NCBI GenBank assembly: GCA_943330855.2
Contig: CALQJI020000002.1
Span: 62,001-126,000 of the forward strand
Source: Klebsiella pneumoniae
Lineage (GTDB): Bacteria; Verrucomicrobiota; Verrucomicrobiia; Limisphaerales; SXTU01
Direction of reading: 5' to 3'
DNA length: 64,000 nt
The position numbers and the translations under genes were made by a program. Under the pieces are notes generated by a model. It searched no databases and had not been told where the DNA came from. It saw nothing but the letters and a program-made list of their open reading frames with translations. Every line of letters starts with the position of its first letter. The stretch's first letter is position 1. Below are positions 1 through 8,700 of this stretch, piece by piece.

Positions 1-2
1 CG

Positions 3-330
3 GAGCTTGCGACGCAGCGGGCGCGCATCGAAGAGTTGCGCCTCGAACACCTCAAGCAGCAGGCCAAGGCGCGCGAAGTCATCACCTCGGACCTCGCCGC
101 CCAGCGCATGCACATCGAGCAGTTGCGCGCGGACCACGCGAAGCAGCAGGTCAAGGCGCGGGCGGACATCACGACGGAACTCGCCGCGCTGCGGGCGCGC
201 ATCGAGCAGTTGCGCACGGAGCACGCGAAGCAGCAGGTGAAGACACGGGAAACCATCACGACGGAACTGGTGGAGCGGCGTGCGACCATTGACCAATTGC
301 GCAGCGGCTATGCGAAGCAGGTGGACGCGG
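3..330 (+). repeat. 87-bp tandem coding repeat (29 aa period)
   Basis: Units beginning near 71, 158 and 245 share the pattern cgNgNNNtcatcac-tcggac/acggaactc and are exactly 87 bases apart; a further unit is cut by the window start. Each encodes one 29-residue coiled-coil block ending in HAKQQVKAR or a close variant. The last unit degenerates after base 300. Confidence 0.85.
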
Positions 331-1994
331 CGGACCGCGAGGTCGTCGCCGTGCGCGAGCGCTTCACGCAGGAGACGGCGCGGCTGGACGCGGAGGAACA
401 GGAGAGTCGCAAGACGGGCGTGGCGGAGCTCGCCGAGGTCGAGAAGCAGTTGAAGGCGATGCAATCGCAGGGGCTGGCGACGGTCTCGACGGGCGACTCA
501 CAGTCCGAGTCGCTGTATCAGCGCATCCGCACGCGCAACGAGGACATCCACCGGTTGCGCGGACAGATCGCGGCGGTGGACATCGGGTCGTATCGCTTCG
601 TGGCGCGTGCGTTCGATGCGACGGCGGACGGCGTGGTGAAATGGCTGATGCTCGCGCTGGTGCTCGTCTTCGATCCGCTGGCGGTGTCGCTAGTGGTCGG
701 GTTCAACGTGAGCTTGCTGGTGGAGCGGTCGGGGCAACGCGCGCGTTCGACTGCGGGGGCTGCGCTGCGGGAAAACGGTGATGGGATTTCGCCGGCTGCG
801 GAGCCGCGTCATAAGGCGATGGCAAGGCGGCTTGGCTTGCTCTTGATCATCGCCACTTTGGGAGCGGTGGGGTTCGTTGGCCTCTGCGGCACGAACGCGT
901 TCCGCGACAAAGCACGCGCGGGACACGGCAGCTTGATTCCCGGCGGGAGTTTCGCGGTGATGACGTTTCGACCCGATGACTTGAGCCAGTCGGCCCAGGG
1001 ACAAACGTTCGCCGATTGGTTGGGAGCGTCCGGCGGCAAGGCGGTTTCCGACACGGTCGCGGAGCTGATGACCAATGGTTTTGATCCCAAGGCCGACCTC
1101 TACGCGTTCGCCAAATTCCCGTCGCAGGAGGCGACAGGGAAGAGCGACCGGCCCGTGATGTTGTGCGGCTTCGTGGCGCGCGTGACGGATCCGGTGGCGG
1201 TCGAGGCGGCTCTCTCGCGCATCGCGGACCAGGTCAGCAGCAGTCTGCGCACGTCGTCGAACGCCGCGCCGTCGCGGGTGCGCAGCCGGGCGATGATTCG
1301 GCACGAGACGGGGCGCTACATGGACCCCGAGGGCGGTTACTTCACGTTTGGACTGATCGGGCAGGCGGTCATCCTGCTGATTGAGTTCGAGGGCGACCCG
1401 CAAGCCCCGTGTGTGGAAGATGAGATCCGCCGCTGCCTCGCTCCGGGGGTCGCGTCCACCACGAGCATCGCGACGGAAGCGCGCGAGCAGTTGCCGCCGC
1501 GCGCCCGCAGTCGCGACGGGGCAATTTCGTTGTGGTTCGATGCGGGGCGGTTTTGCAAGCACCTGCCCAAGAACGCGGCGGCGCAGACGCGGTATCAGCA
1601 GTTGGAGAAACATCTCGGCTTCGATCTGCTGCTGTCGGTCAAGCCGACCTTGAGCGGGCAATTGAACTTGATCGCCGACTACGCTTATCAGGCCGAGCGC
1701 TTTAAAGACCGCCAGCAGCCCACGCCCCTCCAACTGCTCTCGAAGATTGGCGTGGCGGACCAGGCGGGCATCGGCGGGCGGCTGATGGACCGGTGCATGG
1801 ACACGCTCGACTACGACTCGCTCATCGAGCGCCTGCGTGCGGCGTTGGGCGGGACCAACGCCACGAGCGCGCAGCAGGTGCTGATTGAAAAGACGTTCAG
1901 CTCGGAGCGGGACGCGCGGTTTGTCCTGAGCGCGCGTTACGGCGAGCAAGCCGGGCCCCCGCTCCTCGCGGCCATGCAAACGCTCTTCCAGTGA
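3..1994 (+). CDS. coiled-coil, two-TM membrane protein of unknown function (5' end outside window)
   Basis: The reading frame is open at the window edge, so only the C-terminal 663 residues are visible; the first in-frame start-like codon, TTG at 36, lies inside the repeats and is not a convincing start. The visible N-terminal 165 residues are a charged coiled coil built from 29-residue units of the type ITTELAALRARIEQLR, encoded by near-identical 87-bp DNA repeats. Two hydrophobic segments follow near residues 212-240 (with FDPLAVSLVV) and 277-297. The C-terminal 350 residues look like a folded domain after the second helix (SLIPGGSFAVMTF onward) that I do not recognise. The product is probably an inner-membrane protein with a long filamentous domain. 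It lies 10 bases upstream of a lipoprotein gene in the same direction, so they may be co-transcribed. Confidence 0.7.
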   Translation, partial: ELATQRARIEELRLEHLKQQAKAREVITSDLAAQRMHIEQLRADHAKQQVKARADITTELAALRARIEQLRTEHAKQQVKTRETITTELVERRATIDQLRSGYAKQVDAADREVVAVRERFTQETARLDAEEQESRKTGVAELAEVEKQLKAMQSQGLATVSTGDSQSESLYQRIRTRNEDIHRLRGQIAAVDIGSYRFVARAFDATADGVVKWLMLALVLVFDPLAVSLVVGFNVSLLVERSGQRARSTAGAALRENGDGISPAAEPRHKAMARRLGLLLIIATLGAVGFVGLCGTNAFRDKARAGHGSLIPGGSFAVMTFRPDDLSQSAQGQTFADWLGASGGKAVSDTVAELMTNGFDPKADLYAFAKFPSQEATGKSDRPVMLCGFVARVTDPVAVEAALSRIADQVSSSLRTSSNAAPSRVRSRAMIRHETGRYMDPEGGYFTFGLIGQAVILLIEFEGDPQAPCVEDEIRRCLAPGVASTTSIATEAREQLPPRARSRDGAISLWFDAGRFCKHLPKNAAAQTRYQQLEKHLGFDLLLSVKPTLSGQLNLIADYAYQAERFKDRQQPTPLQLLSKIGVADQAGIGGRLMDRCMDTLDYDSLIERLRAALGGTNATSAQQVLIEKTFSSERDARFVLSARYGEQAGPPLLAAMQTLFQ

Positions 1995-2004
1995 ACCCAC
2001 CGTC

Positions 2005-2958
2005 ATGCGTCGGCACCTGACATTTCTCCTCCTCGCGGGAGTTGTCGCGCTGTCCGCGTGTCGGTCCAAGCCGAAGAAGAAGGTCGCGGAGTTCCCAGAG
2101 GAGTCGCCGGTGGTCGGGCACTCTGGAAAAGTCCGACTCCGCTCGGTGGAGTCGGAGTCCGAAGCAGGGAAGGGGTCAGCGGGACGGGCCAAGCCCAAGG
2201 CGGGCGTGACCGAGACGGCTCCGGCAGCACCTGTGATGAAGAAGGACATGGAGCCGAAGCTGCCCATCGTTGCCAAACCTGACAACGCGCCCGTCCCGCC
2301 CCCTGCGCCCAGTCAGCCTCCGAAGGTGAAAGCGGTGGAGGTTGCGAAGCCGGGCGATTCGCCGATGAACGCACCGGCCAAAGTTCCGGCTGCGTCGGAG
2401 AAGGGGAGCCAGCCAGTCAGCGTGAAAGTCATTCCTGTCGCGGTCGAACAGCCCGCGACCGTGCCGCAGGAGCCGAGCAGCCCGGCGGCTGTCCGCAACG
2501 TGAAACCAGCCGATGGGCGGCCGGTCGAACTCAGTGTTCCCGCAAAATCACCGGCGACCGCTCTTACTGCGGCCCCGTTGCGAACGATGGTCCCAACTCC
2601 CGTTGCGACTGAACCTAAACCAGCAGCGGTCGGGCCGATGCTGGGGCTGATCGGAATTGAACCTCGACCTCGCGTGGGGGGCGCGCGAAGCCTGCCTTTG
2701 CCGACCGGCGGAGGAGTTGCGGATTCGGGGCCGCCGATTCCACCGCTGGCATTGCAGTTCGGTCAAGGCACGAACCCGCCGTCGTTGACCAACGGAGGGT
2801 TCAAAGCCATCGGCGTTGATCCCTTGCTGCAAGGCACTGGGTGGCGCGAAGAGCAACTCGCTCGGCAAGCCGCCGAACAAAAGGCACGCGAGGAAGAGCA
2901 GCAGAAGCTGAAGGGCGCGCTGTATCGGTTCCTGTTCAAGGGCGGCACCAACCGCTGA
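2005..2958 (+). CDS. proline/alanine-rich lipoprotein, unknown function
   Basis: 317 residues. The N-terminus MRRHLTFLLLAGVVALSAC is a lipoprotein signal with lipobox LSAC and a predicted lipidated Cys19, followed by a basic SKPKKK stretch. Residues 20 to about 250 are low-complexity Pro/Ala/Val/Lys-rich and probably disordered, as in periplasm-spanning linkers. The C-terminus carries a short charged helix (ARQAAEQKAREEEQQK) and ends LFKGGTNR. ATG 2005 follows the coiled-coil gene by 10 bases, so the two may form an operon. I do not recognise a family; a TonB-like or cell-wall linker role is possible but unsupported. Confidence 0.7.
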   Translation: MRRHLTFLLLAGVVALSACRSKPKKKVAEFPEESPVVGHSGKVRLRSVESESEAGKGSAGRAKPKAGVTETAPAAPVMKKDMEPKLPIVAKPDNAPVPPPAPSQPPKVKAVEVAKPGDSPMNAPAKVPAASEKGSQPVSVKVIPVAVEQPATVPQEPSSPAAVRNVKPADGRPVELSVPAKSPATALTAAPLRTMVPTPVATEPKPAAVGPMLGLIGIEPRPRVGGARSLPLPTGGGVADSGPPIPPLALQFGQGTNPPSLTNGGFKAIGVDPLLQGTGWREEQLARQAAEQKAREEEQQKLKGALYRFLFKGGTNR

Positions 2959-3023
2959 CAGGGAGGAGGTGACCGCACCGCAGACTTCCGAATGACGGGC
3001 GTCTGTCGCCCTCACGGAGCGTG

Positions 3024-4034
3024 TTACATGCTTGCCGGCTGCGCTTCCAGGGTCGTGCCAGCCAACCCGACGGGCGTCTCGTTGAAATGGCCGAAGTTTC
3101 GGAATTTCCCGTAGCGCTGACGCAGCCGTTCGCTGACTGAGAGTGCGTCGAGTTGGGCGAGTTGTTTGAGCAAATGCTTTTTCACGGTGGCGGCGGTCGT
3201 GGCTGGGTCGTTGTGCGCGCCGCCGAGGGGTTCGGGGATGATTTCGTCCACGAGGCCGAGTTCGAGCAAGTCTTTGGCGGTGATGCGCAGCGCCTCCGCG
3301 GCCTTCGCTGCGGCTGCGCGGTCCTTCCACAGAATCGCCGCGCAACCTTCGGGGCTGATGACCGAGTAATAGGCGTTTTCCAGAATCAGCACCCGGTCCG
3401 CCACGCCGATGCCCAGCGCGCCGCCGGAGCCGCCTTCGCCGATGACGGCGGCGATGATGGGCACTTCGAGCAAGGTCATCTCGCGTAAGTTGACGGCGAT
3501 GGCTTCCGCGATGTGCCGCTCTTCCGCGCCGATGCCCGGATACGCGCCGGCCGTGTCAATCAACGTGATGATGGGCAGGCCGAATTTGTCCGCCAAGCGC
3601 ATGAGCCGCAGCGCCTTGCGGTAGCCTTCCGGGTGCGCGGAGCCGAAGTTGCGCAGGATGTTTTCCTTCGTGTCGCGGCCCTTCTGGGTGCCGATGACCA
3701 TGACGGGTCGGCCCGCTAGTTTGGCGAAGCCCGCGACCATCGCGCGGTCGTCGGAGAAGAGCCGGTCGCCGTGCAGTTCGGAGAAGTCCGTGAAGACCGA
3801 GTGGAAGTAGTCGAGCGTGTAGGGTCGTTTGGGATGGCGCGCGAGCATGACCCGCTGCCAAGGCGTGAGGTTCTGGTAAATCTGCTTCCGTGTCTCTTCG
3901 AGCTTCACTTCCATCAACTGGATTTCCTGATCCAGATTGATGCCCATGGAGTGCTTCTCCGGGTGCTTCTTCAACTCGTCGAGCTTTCGCTGCAACTCGA
4001 TGACGGGCTTCTCGAACTCGAGCTGATGTTTCAT
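3024..4034 (-). CDS. accA: acetyl-CoA carboxylase carboxyltransferase subunit alpha
   Basis: 336 residues, close to the usual 315-330. With AccD it transfers the carboxyl group from carboxybiotin to acetyl-CoA to make malonyl-CoA, the committed step of fatty acid synthesis, in the cytoplasm. The N-terminal helical region (MKHQLEFEKPVIELQRKLDE) is typical of AccA. The crotonase-like core is clear, with PEGYRKALRLMRLADKF, DTAGAYPGIGAEERH, GEGGSGGALGIGVADRV and SPEGCAAILWKD, which form the CoA and oxyanion-hole region. accD, accB and accC are not in the window. No clear Shine-Dalgarno precedes the ATG. The gene is downstream of the rhombosortase pair on the same strand but separated from it by 268 bases. 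Confidence 0.95.
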   Translation of the reverse strand: MKHQLEFEKPVIELQRKLDELKKHPEKHSMGINLDQEIQLMEVKLEETRKQIYQNLTPWQRVMLARHPKRPYTLDYFHSVFTDFSELHGDRLFSDDRAMVAGFAKLAGRPVMVIGTQKGRDTKENILRNFGSAHPEGYRKALRLMRLADKFGLPIITLIDTAGAYPGIGAEERHIAEAIAVNLREMTLLEVPIIAAVIGEGGSGGALGIGVADRVLILENAYYSVISPEGCAAILWKDRAAAAKAAEALRITAKDLLELGLVDEIIPEPLGGAHNDPATTAATVKKHLLKQLAQLDALSVSERLRQRYGKFRNFGHFNETPVGLAGTTLEAQPASM

Positions 4035-4194
4035 GCGCGGGCGAGCCTAGGGAGCTGCCGAATGGGTGGCAACGCGAATTCCCGGCGCACGCAACCTCGG
4101 GGCACATCTCGATTCTTGCACAACGCAGGACTGCTCTCATTGGCCCCCGGCTTCAGCCGGGTGGAAAGGCTACCAGCGCAGCACAAACCGTGAT

Positions 4195-4283
4195 TCATCC
4201 GGAACGATGCAGTCGGCCACTGCACCCGTAGCTGCGACGCTGACGGCGGTGGCCGCCTCTCCCAACTGCATCGTTTCGGCTCA
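4195..4283. repeat. short inverted-repeat element (MITE-like), copy 1
   Basis: Outer arms CCGGAACGATGCAGT (about 4200-4214) and ACTGCATCGTTTCGG (about 4265-4279) are inverted with one mismatch, and inner arms CGGCCAC/GTGGCCG nest inside. The element lies in the 268-base gap between accA and the rhombosortase gene, which otherwise shows nothing codable. A second, longer element with related ends is at 15360-15561. Confidence 0.55.
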
Positions 4284-4302
4284 GTTCGGCTTCACAGGCC
4301 AG

Positions 4303-4998
4303 TCAGGCTGAAAGCGCAGCCGCACTTCGCTTCGAGAAGGTGGCAATCGCCAATCCCCAGAAGAGACCCAGCCAGTGACTCAAGTGGCTCCGCACAACCG
4401 CCACGGAATCAAACTCAACGCCCATCGCGCCCAAGCCCAAGGAATCGAGCGAGAATTTCCCGGCCCCCACCGCGAGCAGCGCCATTGCAAACACGCGCTG
4501 ACGTCCGCCCATCTGAAACCACCGCAGCACGAGCCAGCCCATCAGCAGCGCGTTCAATCCGGAAAGTCCTCCGTAGCGTGCAAGCGAAGAATCGCAGGCC
4601 ATCAAGCTTGTGCTCAAGGCCGCCCCTCCAATTAGCAACACCCGCGCGAAACCGCACTCGCCCGCGCAGCGGAGCGCACCGACCAGCAACACGAAGACCA
4701 CCGCATCCACGAGCAGATGACTCGCCGAGAAGTGCGCAAAATGCCCGGCCCACAGCCGCCACACTTCGGCAGATGCCAGCGCGTCTCGGTCCAGCACGCA
4801 CCACGCATGAAAGGCCGGTTGAACCGTCGCCATCACCGCCAGACCAACCAACCCAGCGAGCGAGAGCACTTCGCGGATGAGCGGGTGAACCCCAAGCCGA
4901 GGTTGAACCACTAACCGGCACTGACCTGCTCGCATGGGAATGACCGCCGGCCGCTGGTCCGCGACCTCATCAGGAGCGGAAGTGAAGCAGTTTTCCAT
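4303..4998 (-). CDS. rrtA: rhombosortase-type rhomboid intramembrane serine protease
   Basis: 231 residues and strongly hydrophobic. Rhomboid hallmarks are visible: WAGHFAHFSASHLLVDAVV (residues 84-101, the His-rich second helix), GGLSG with putative nucleophile Ser146, and SHLSHWLG with candidate catalytic His205/His208. The small size and GGLSGLN fit the rhombosortase branch, which cleaves proteins carrying a C-terminal GlyGly-CTERM signal. The gene immediately upstream on the same strand (5068-5970) encodes exactly such a tail, 69 bases away, so enzyme and substrate are probably one operon. The first 38 residues are polar and may be cytoplasmic; a later start is possible but no better one is evident. 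Confidence 0.82.
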   Translation of the reverse strand: MENCFTSAPDEVADQRPAVIPMRAGQCRLVVQPRLGVHPLIREVLSLAGLVGLAVMATVQPAFHAWCVLDRDALASAEVWRLWAGHFAHFSASHLLVDAVVFVLLVGALRCAGECGFARVLLIGGAALSTSLMACDSSLARYGGLSGLNALLMGWLVLRWFQMGGRQRVFAMALLAVGAGKFSLDSLGLGAMGVEFDSVAVVRSHLSHWLGLFWGLAIATFSKRSAAALSA

Positions 4999-5067
4999 GA
5001 GTGCAGGGTAGTGCCAGTGAGTGGTTAAAAAGCAGCGCCTCCATTGCTTGAGCGGGCGGTTTCAATC

Positions 5068-5970
5068 TTACGCGCGAGGCCGTTGCAGCAGCATTCCCAG
5101 CAGCACCACGCCGGCCAGCAACCCCGCGTCTCCCCAGCCCAGCGCCCCGCCGCCCGTGTAGCCCGGCGAGCGAATGATGCGAGCGGTCTCCGGCCGTTCC
5201 TTGATGCGCTGTTGGAAGGCGGCGAGTTCCAATTCCAAATTCGCGACCATGTTTGTCGAGGCTTGGGCGAAGCCTTGATCGCTCTTTACTCGCAAACGGT
5301 CGTCCGTGCGGATCGGCGTCGCAAGTCCCTCGGACTTGCTCGTGCCCGGCGCGCGGAAGAGGAGCTGCCGACTCGCGATGTCGAAGACCGCCGCGTCCAC
5401 CATCGTGTGCGTGCGGTTCGCCTCGGCGGGGATTATGTAGGCACCCACGATGGTCCAGTAGAGCACCGACAGCTCCGTGCTGTCCGAGGTCTGCAACTGG
5501 TCAAAGGACAACAGCGCAATCACGTCCACGCCCAGCAAGGCCTTGAGCTGGTCGAGATTCTCAAACCCGACGCCCGGCGTCAGGTAGGCCGTGGGGATCG
5601 TCTGGATGGAGCTGATGAAGGGATACTTCTTGAAGTGCGGGATGACGGCCTCGGCCAGTTCCTTGCGCCGTGCCTCGGTGAGCACCGGGTCGTGGTGGCG
5701 ATAAGCGTCCTTGCCGCCGCCCAGTTCCGGCACCCACGCGATGCCGACCTTCAGCGGCAACGTGAGCGTGGGCACGGAGGGCTTCGTCGGGCGGTCGTGA
5801 TTGCCGCGCGGGTAGAGATAATCCACGAGGCTGGAGTTGTGCCGCTTGCGGGTGCCGCCATCGAAGACATGGCAACCGGCTGCGAGCAGCGCGACGGTTG
5901 CGAGCAACGCCGCGAGCCGCAGGTGGAAAGGGGAGGACGAGGAGGTGCGAGGTGAACGAGACGTTTTCAT
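5068..5970 (-). CDS. rhombotarget-type lipoprotein with GlyGly-CTERM tail
   Basis: 300 residues. The N-terminus has a basic region and a lipoprotein signal ending LLAAGC (lipidated Cys33). The middle (KVGIAWVPELGGG, AVIPHFKKYPFISSIQTIP, LGVDVIALLSFDQ) resembles the rhombotail/rhombotarget lipoprotein family, which is found next to rhombosortases. The C-terminus has the sorting signal: Gly-Gly-Gly-Ala-Leu-Gly-Trp, a hydrophobic helix (LLAGVVLLGMLL), then QRPRA. The protein is therefore predicted to be anchored at both ends until the neighbouring rhombosortase cuts near the Gly-rich motif. Its molecular role is unknown; it probably acts at the cell envelope. Confidence 0.82.
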   Translation of the reverse strand: MKTSRSPRTSSSSPFHLRLAALLATVALLAAGCHVFDGGTRKRHNSSLVDYLYPRGNHDRPTKPSVPTLTLPLKVGIAWVPELGGGKDAYRHHDPVLTEARRKELAEAVIPHFKKYPFISSIQTIPTAYLTPGVGFENLDQLKALLGVDVIALLSFDQLQTSDSTELSVLYWTIVGAYIIPAEANRTHTMVDAAVFDIASRQLLFRAPGTSKSEGLATPIRTDDRLRVKSDQGFAQASTNMVANLELELAAFQQRIKERPETARIIRSPGYTGGGALGWGDAGLLAGVVLLGMLLQRPRA

Positions 5971-6051
5971 GCCCGCGACGCTGAAGGCCCGCGCGCCGGG
6001 AGCGTGAATCGAAGTTTCTGCGTCGGCTGTTGAGCGAAGTGATTGCAGCCG

Positions 6052-6121
6052 GTAGCCGCCGAGGTCAGAAGGCGGATTTGTTGGCGCTCGAAAGAATCCG
6101 CCTCCTCACCTCGGCGGCTAC
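6052..6121. repeat. GTAGCC palindrome, complete copy at the miaA 3' end
   Basis: Left arm 6052-6078 begins GTAGCCGCCGAGGTCAG. Right arm 6095-6121 is its reverse complement with 25 of 27 positions matching; the spacer is 16 bases. The miaA stop codon lies in the left arm and the right arm encodes the last residues of MiaA. Transcribed, it would form a long hairpin and may double as a transcript end. Related copies are at 19368-19436 and 29546-29572. Confidence 0.8.
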
Positions 6122-7024
6122 GGCGTTGGCATCCGCGTCCACTGCGAGCGGCACGCGTTCCACGGGCAACTGGCTCCGGAACCACGTCCCCTGCCGGCGG
6201 GCGAATTGCCACGTCTTGGTTTTCACCAGCGCGACGGTTTCGCCCAGCCCGCATTCCCCTGTCAGGTGCGCCGCCACCTGCCGGTAGCCGAGGGCTTGCA
6301 TCGCGTGGCGATGGCCCGCCAAGCCGTGCGCAAGGAGTCCGCGCGTCTCTTCCACCAAGCCGGCGGCGAACATCAAGTCCACGCGTGCGTCGATGCGGGC
6401 GCGGAGGTCGGCGGGTTCGCGGGAGAAACAGAAAATGACTTCTGACTTCTGACTTCTGACTTCTGGATTCCAGTTCGCGCGCTGGGCGGAGAAGGGCTTG
6501 CCCGTGAGCCGGATGACTTCCACAGCGCGGATGACACGACGGGGGTTTTGTCGGTCAATCCGCTCGTAAGTCAGCGGGTCGCGTTGCTCCAACTCGATGA
6601 TCAAATCAGCCAGCGGAGTCGCCTCTAACTCTGCCCGCACGCGCGCGTCGGAGGGTGGCGCTTCGCCGAGGCCTTCGAGCCATGCCTTGAAATACAAACC
6701 GGTGCCGCCGCAAAAAATCGGGACGTGACCCCGGCCTTGGATGTCCTTCACTGCGGCTTCCGCTCGGCGCAGGAACTGCGCGGCGTCGAACGCTTCCGAC
6801 AGCTCCACCACGTCCAGCAAGTGATGCGGCACGCGGGCGCGCTCGGCGCTGGAGGGCTTCGCCGTGCCGAGGTCGAGGCCGCGATAGACCTGCATTGAAT
6901 CCACCGAGATGATTTCGCCGCCGAGCGACTCGGCGAGCGCGAGCGCGACGGCGCTTTTCCCTGCGGCTGTGGGGCCGGCGAGGAAAATTGGGGCGAGTGG
7001 AGACCGTGCGTTGCCGTCGTGCAT
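6065..7024 (-). CDS. miaA: tRNA dimethylallyltransferase
   Basis: 319 residues from ATG 7024. The enzyme transfers a dimethylallyl group to N6 of A37 in tRNAs reading UNN codons. P-loop GPTAAGKS near residue 14, ISVDSMQVYRGLDLGTAKP, the DVVEL region, CGGTGLYFKAWLEG and RDPLTYERIDRQNPRRVIRA are all diagnostic. The frame continues upstream to ATG 7108 or 7117, but that extension looks non-conserved, so 7024 is preferred because it puts the P-loop at the usual distance. Two oddities are visible: a heptamer satellite (6438-6465) encodes EVRSQKSEV between the PFSAQRANW and FSREPADLRARID segments, and the C-terminal EVRRRILSSANKSAF is encoded by a palindromic repeat. hfq, a frequent miaA neighbour elsewhere, is absent. 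Confidence 0.93.
   Translation of the reverse strand: MHDGNARSPLAPIFLAGPTAAGKSAVALALAESLGGEIISVDSMQVYRGLDLGTAKPSSAERARVPHHLLDVVELSEAFDAAQFLRRAEAAVKDIQGRGHVPIFCGGTGLYFKAWLEGLGEAPPSDARVRAELEATPLADLIIELEQRDPLTYERIDRQNPRRVIRAVEVIRLTGKPFSAQRANWNPEVRSQKSEVIFCFSREPADLRARIDARVDLMFAAGLVEETRGLLAHGLAGHRHAMQALGYRQVAAHLTGECGLGETVALVKTKTWQFARRQGTWFRSQLPVERVPLAVDADANAVAAEVRRRILSSANKSAF
6438..6465 (-). repeat. heptanucleotide satellite inside miaA (4 x 7 bp)
   Basis: Four perfect copies of acttctg on the plus strand (cagaagt on the coding strand) lie inside the miaA frame and are translated as EVRSQKSEV. The same 7-mer, also four copies, is in the flavin oxidoreductase gene at 59323-59350. Confidence 0.9.
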
Positions 7025-7152
7025 CGCTGCGGCTTTACGCGAAGCGCGCCGGGAGGCAAGCCCGCAGTGACGGGACGCGTCGAGCGGACGGGGTTCGCGG
7101 CTGGGCATGATTACCATTGTCGCCCACTGACCGGGGCCGTAGGTTGGCAGGA

Positions 7153-8583
7153 ATGCACAGCCCCACGATCACGCTTCACGGCGGCCCGGTCCGCCACTGC
7201 GACGGTCTCCAACGGCGCAGCTTCCTGAAGGCCGGCGCGCTCGGGTTCGGGGCGCTGACGTTGACGGACATCTTGCGCGGTGAGGCGACTGCGGGAATTC
7301 GCTCGTCCAACAAGGCGATTATCAACATCCACCTCGACGGTGGGCCGCCGCAGATGGACTTGATCGATCCGAAACCCAACGCGCCCGTGGAGATTCGCGG
7401 CGAGTTCGGGTCCATCCGCACCAAGATTCCCGGCGTGCACCTCACCGAGCTGCTTCCCCGGCTCGCGGCTCACGCGGACAAATACGTTTTCCTCCGGTCG
7501 CTCGTGGGCGCGGACGGCAAGCACGACGCCTTCCAATGCCAGTCGGGGTTCACGGACAAGGATCTGCCCGGCGTCGGCGGACGGCCCGCGATGGGCTGCG
7601 TCTTGAACAAGCTGCTGGACAAGTCCGGGGACACCGCGCCGGGGTTCGTGGACTTGATGCAGGGGCGGCCCTTCGTGCGCAACAGCGCGCGCCCCGGATT
7701 TATTGGCGTGACGCACTCGGCGTATCGCCCCGACATCTCGCACCTGTTTCCGCTGGCGCTCTCGGTGGGCATGAAAGCTGAGGTCGAGAAACAGAGCTTC
7801 GGTCGCAGCGAGAGTCTGGCGCTGTCCCAAGGCTTGACCGCCAGCCGGCTGGAAGATCGAGCGGCCTTGCGGCAAGGCCTCGACGGCATCCGGCGCGAAC
7901 TCGACGCCCACGGCTCCATGTCGGCGTTCGACAAATTCACCCAGCTCTCACTGGGCATCCTGACCTCGGGCAAGTTTGCGGACGCGCTGGACCTGGCGAA
8001 GGAGAATCCGAAGGTGCTCGCCCGCTACACGCCCAGGATCGTGGCACCCGAATGGACCGGCAACGTGGGTGACACGATGGAAAGTCCCCAGGCTGCTCAA
8101 AAATTCCTGCTGGCCCGCCGGTTGGTCGAGGCCGGGGTGCGCTGCGTGAGCCTCTCGATCGGCGACTTCGACACGCATGAGGCGAATTTTCCCCGCATAC
8201 GCTACCTCGGGCCGCTGCTGGACCACGCGCTCGACACGCTGGTGACGGACCTGGATGAGCGCGGAATGCTGGATGACGTGTTGATCGTCGTGTGGGGCGA
8301 GTTCGGTCGTTCCCCCAAGATTAGTGCAAATGGCGGGCGCGAACATTGGCCGCAAGTGGCGATGGGCATCCTGGCCGGCGGCGGCCTCAAGACTGGTCAG
8401 GTCATCGGCAGCACGGATCGCCACGCCGCCGCAGTGGCCTCCCGGCCGGTGCATTATCAAGACGTGTTCGCGATGATGTATCGCCACCTCGGCATCGACG
8501 CGCAGAGCACGATCCTCACGGACTCGACCGGCCGGCCGCATAATCTTCTGGATGTTGGCCAAGTGATCGAAGAGTTGATCTGA
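7153..8583 (+). CDS. DUF1501 domain-containing protein, Tat-type leader
   Basis: 476 residues from ATG 7153; a TTG at 7117 would add 12 residues but gives a poor N-terminus. The leader contains RRSFLKAGALGFGALTL, typical of the exported DUF1501 family, which is greatly expanded in Verrucomicrobia and Planctomycetes and structurally related to the alkaline phosphatase/sulfatase superfamily. Conserved blocks include INIHLDGGPPQMDLIDPKP, FLRSLVG, GEFGRSPKI, GGREHWPQ and the C-terminal DSTGRPHNLLDVGQ. Family members usually sit beside a DUF1549/DUF1553 partner, but none is present here: the neighbours are miaA (divergent) and a deacetylase. The substrate is unknown. Confidence 0.88.
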   Translation: MHSPTITLHGGPVRHCDGLQRRSFLKAGALGFGALTLTDILRGEATAGIRSSNKAIINIHLDGGPPQMDLIDPKPNAPVEIRGEFGSIRTKIPGVHLTELLPRLAAHADKYVFLRSLVGADGKHDAFQCQSGFTDKDLPGVGGRPAMGCVLNKLLDKSGDTAPGFVDLMQGRPFVRNSARPGFIGVTHSAYRPDISHLFPLALSVGMKAEVEKQSFGRSESLALSQGLTASRLEDRAALRQGLDGIRRELDAHGSMSAFDKFTQLSLGILTSGKFADALDLAKENPKVLARYTPRIVAPEWTGNVGDTMESPQAAQKFLLARRLVEAGVRCVSLSIGDFDTHEANFPRIRYLGPLLDHALDTLVTDLDERGMLDDVLIVVWGEFGRSPKISANGGREHWPQVAMGILAGGGLKTGQVIGSTDRHAAAVASRPVHYQDVFAMMYRHLGIDAQSTILTDSTGRPHNLLDVGQVIEELI

Positions 8584-8700
8584 CGGGCAGCCGTGCTGGC
8601 GGGTGCATTCCTCCCTCCCGCCCATCTCGACGCAACCGGCGCGCTGTGCTAGCAACTCCCCGATGCCCGATACCGCTCCGCCAACTCCGCCTGCCGCCGC

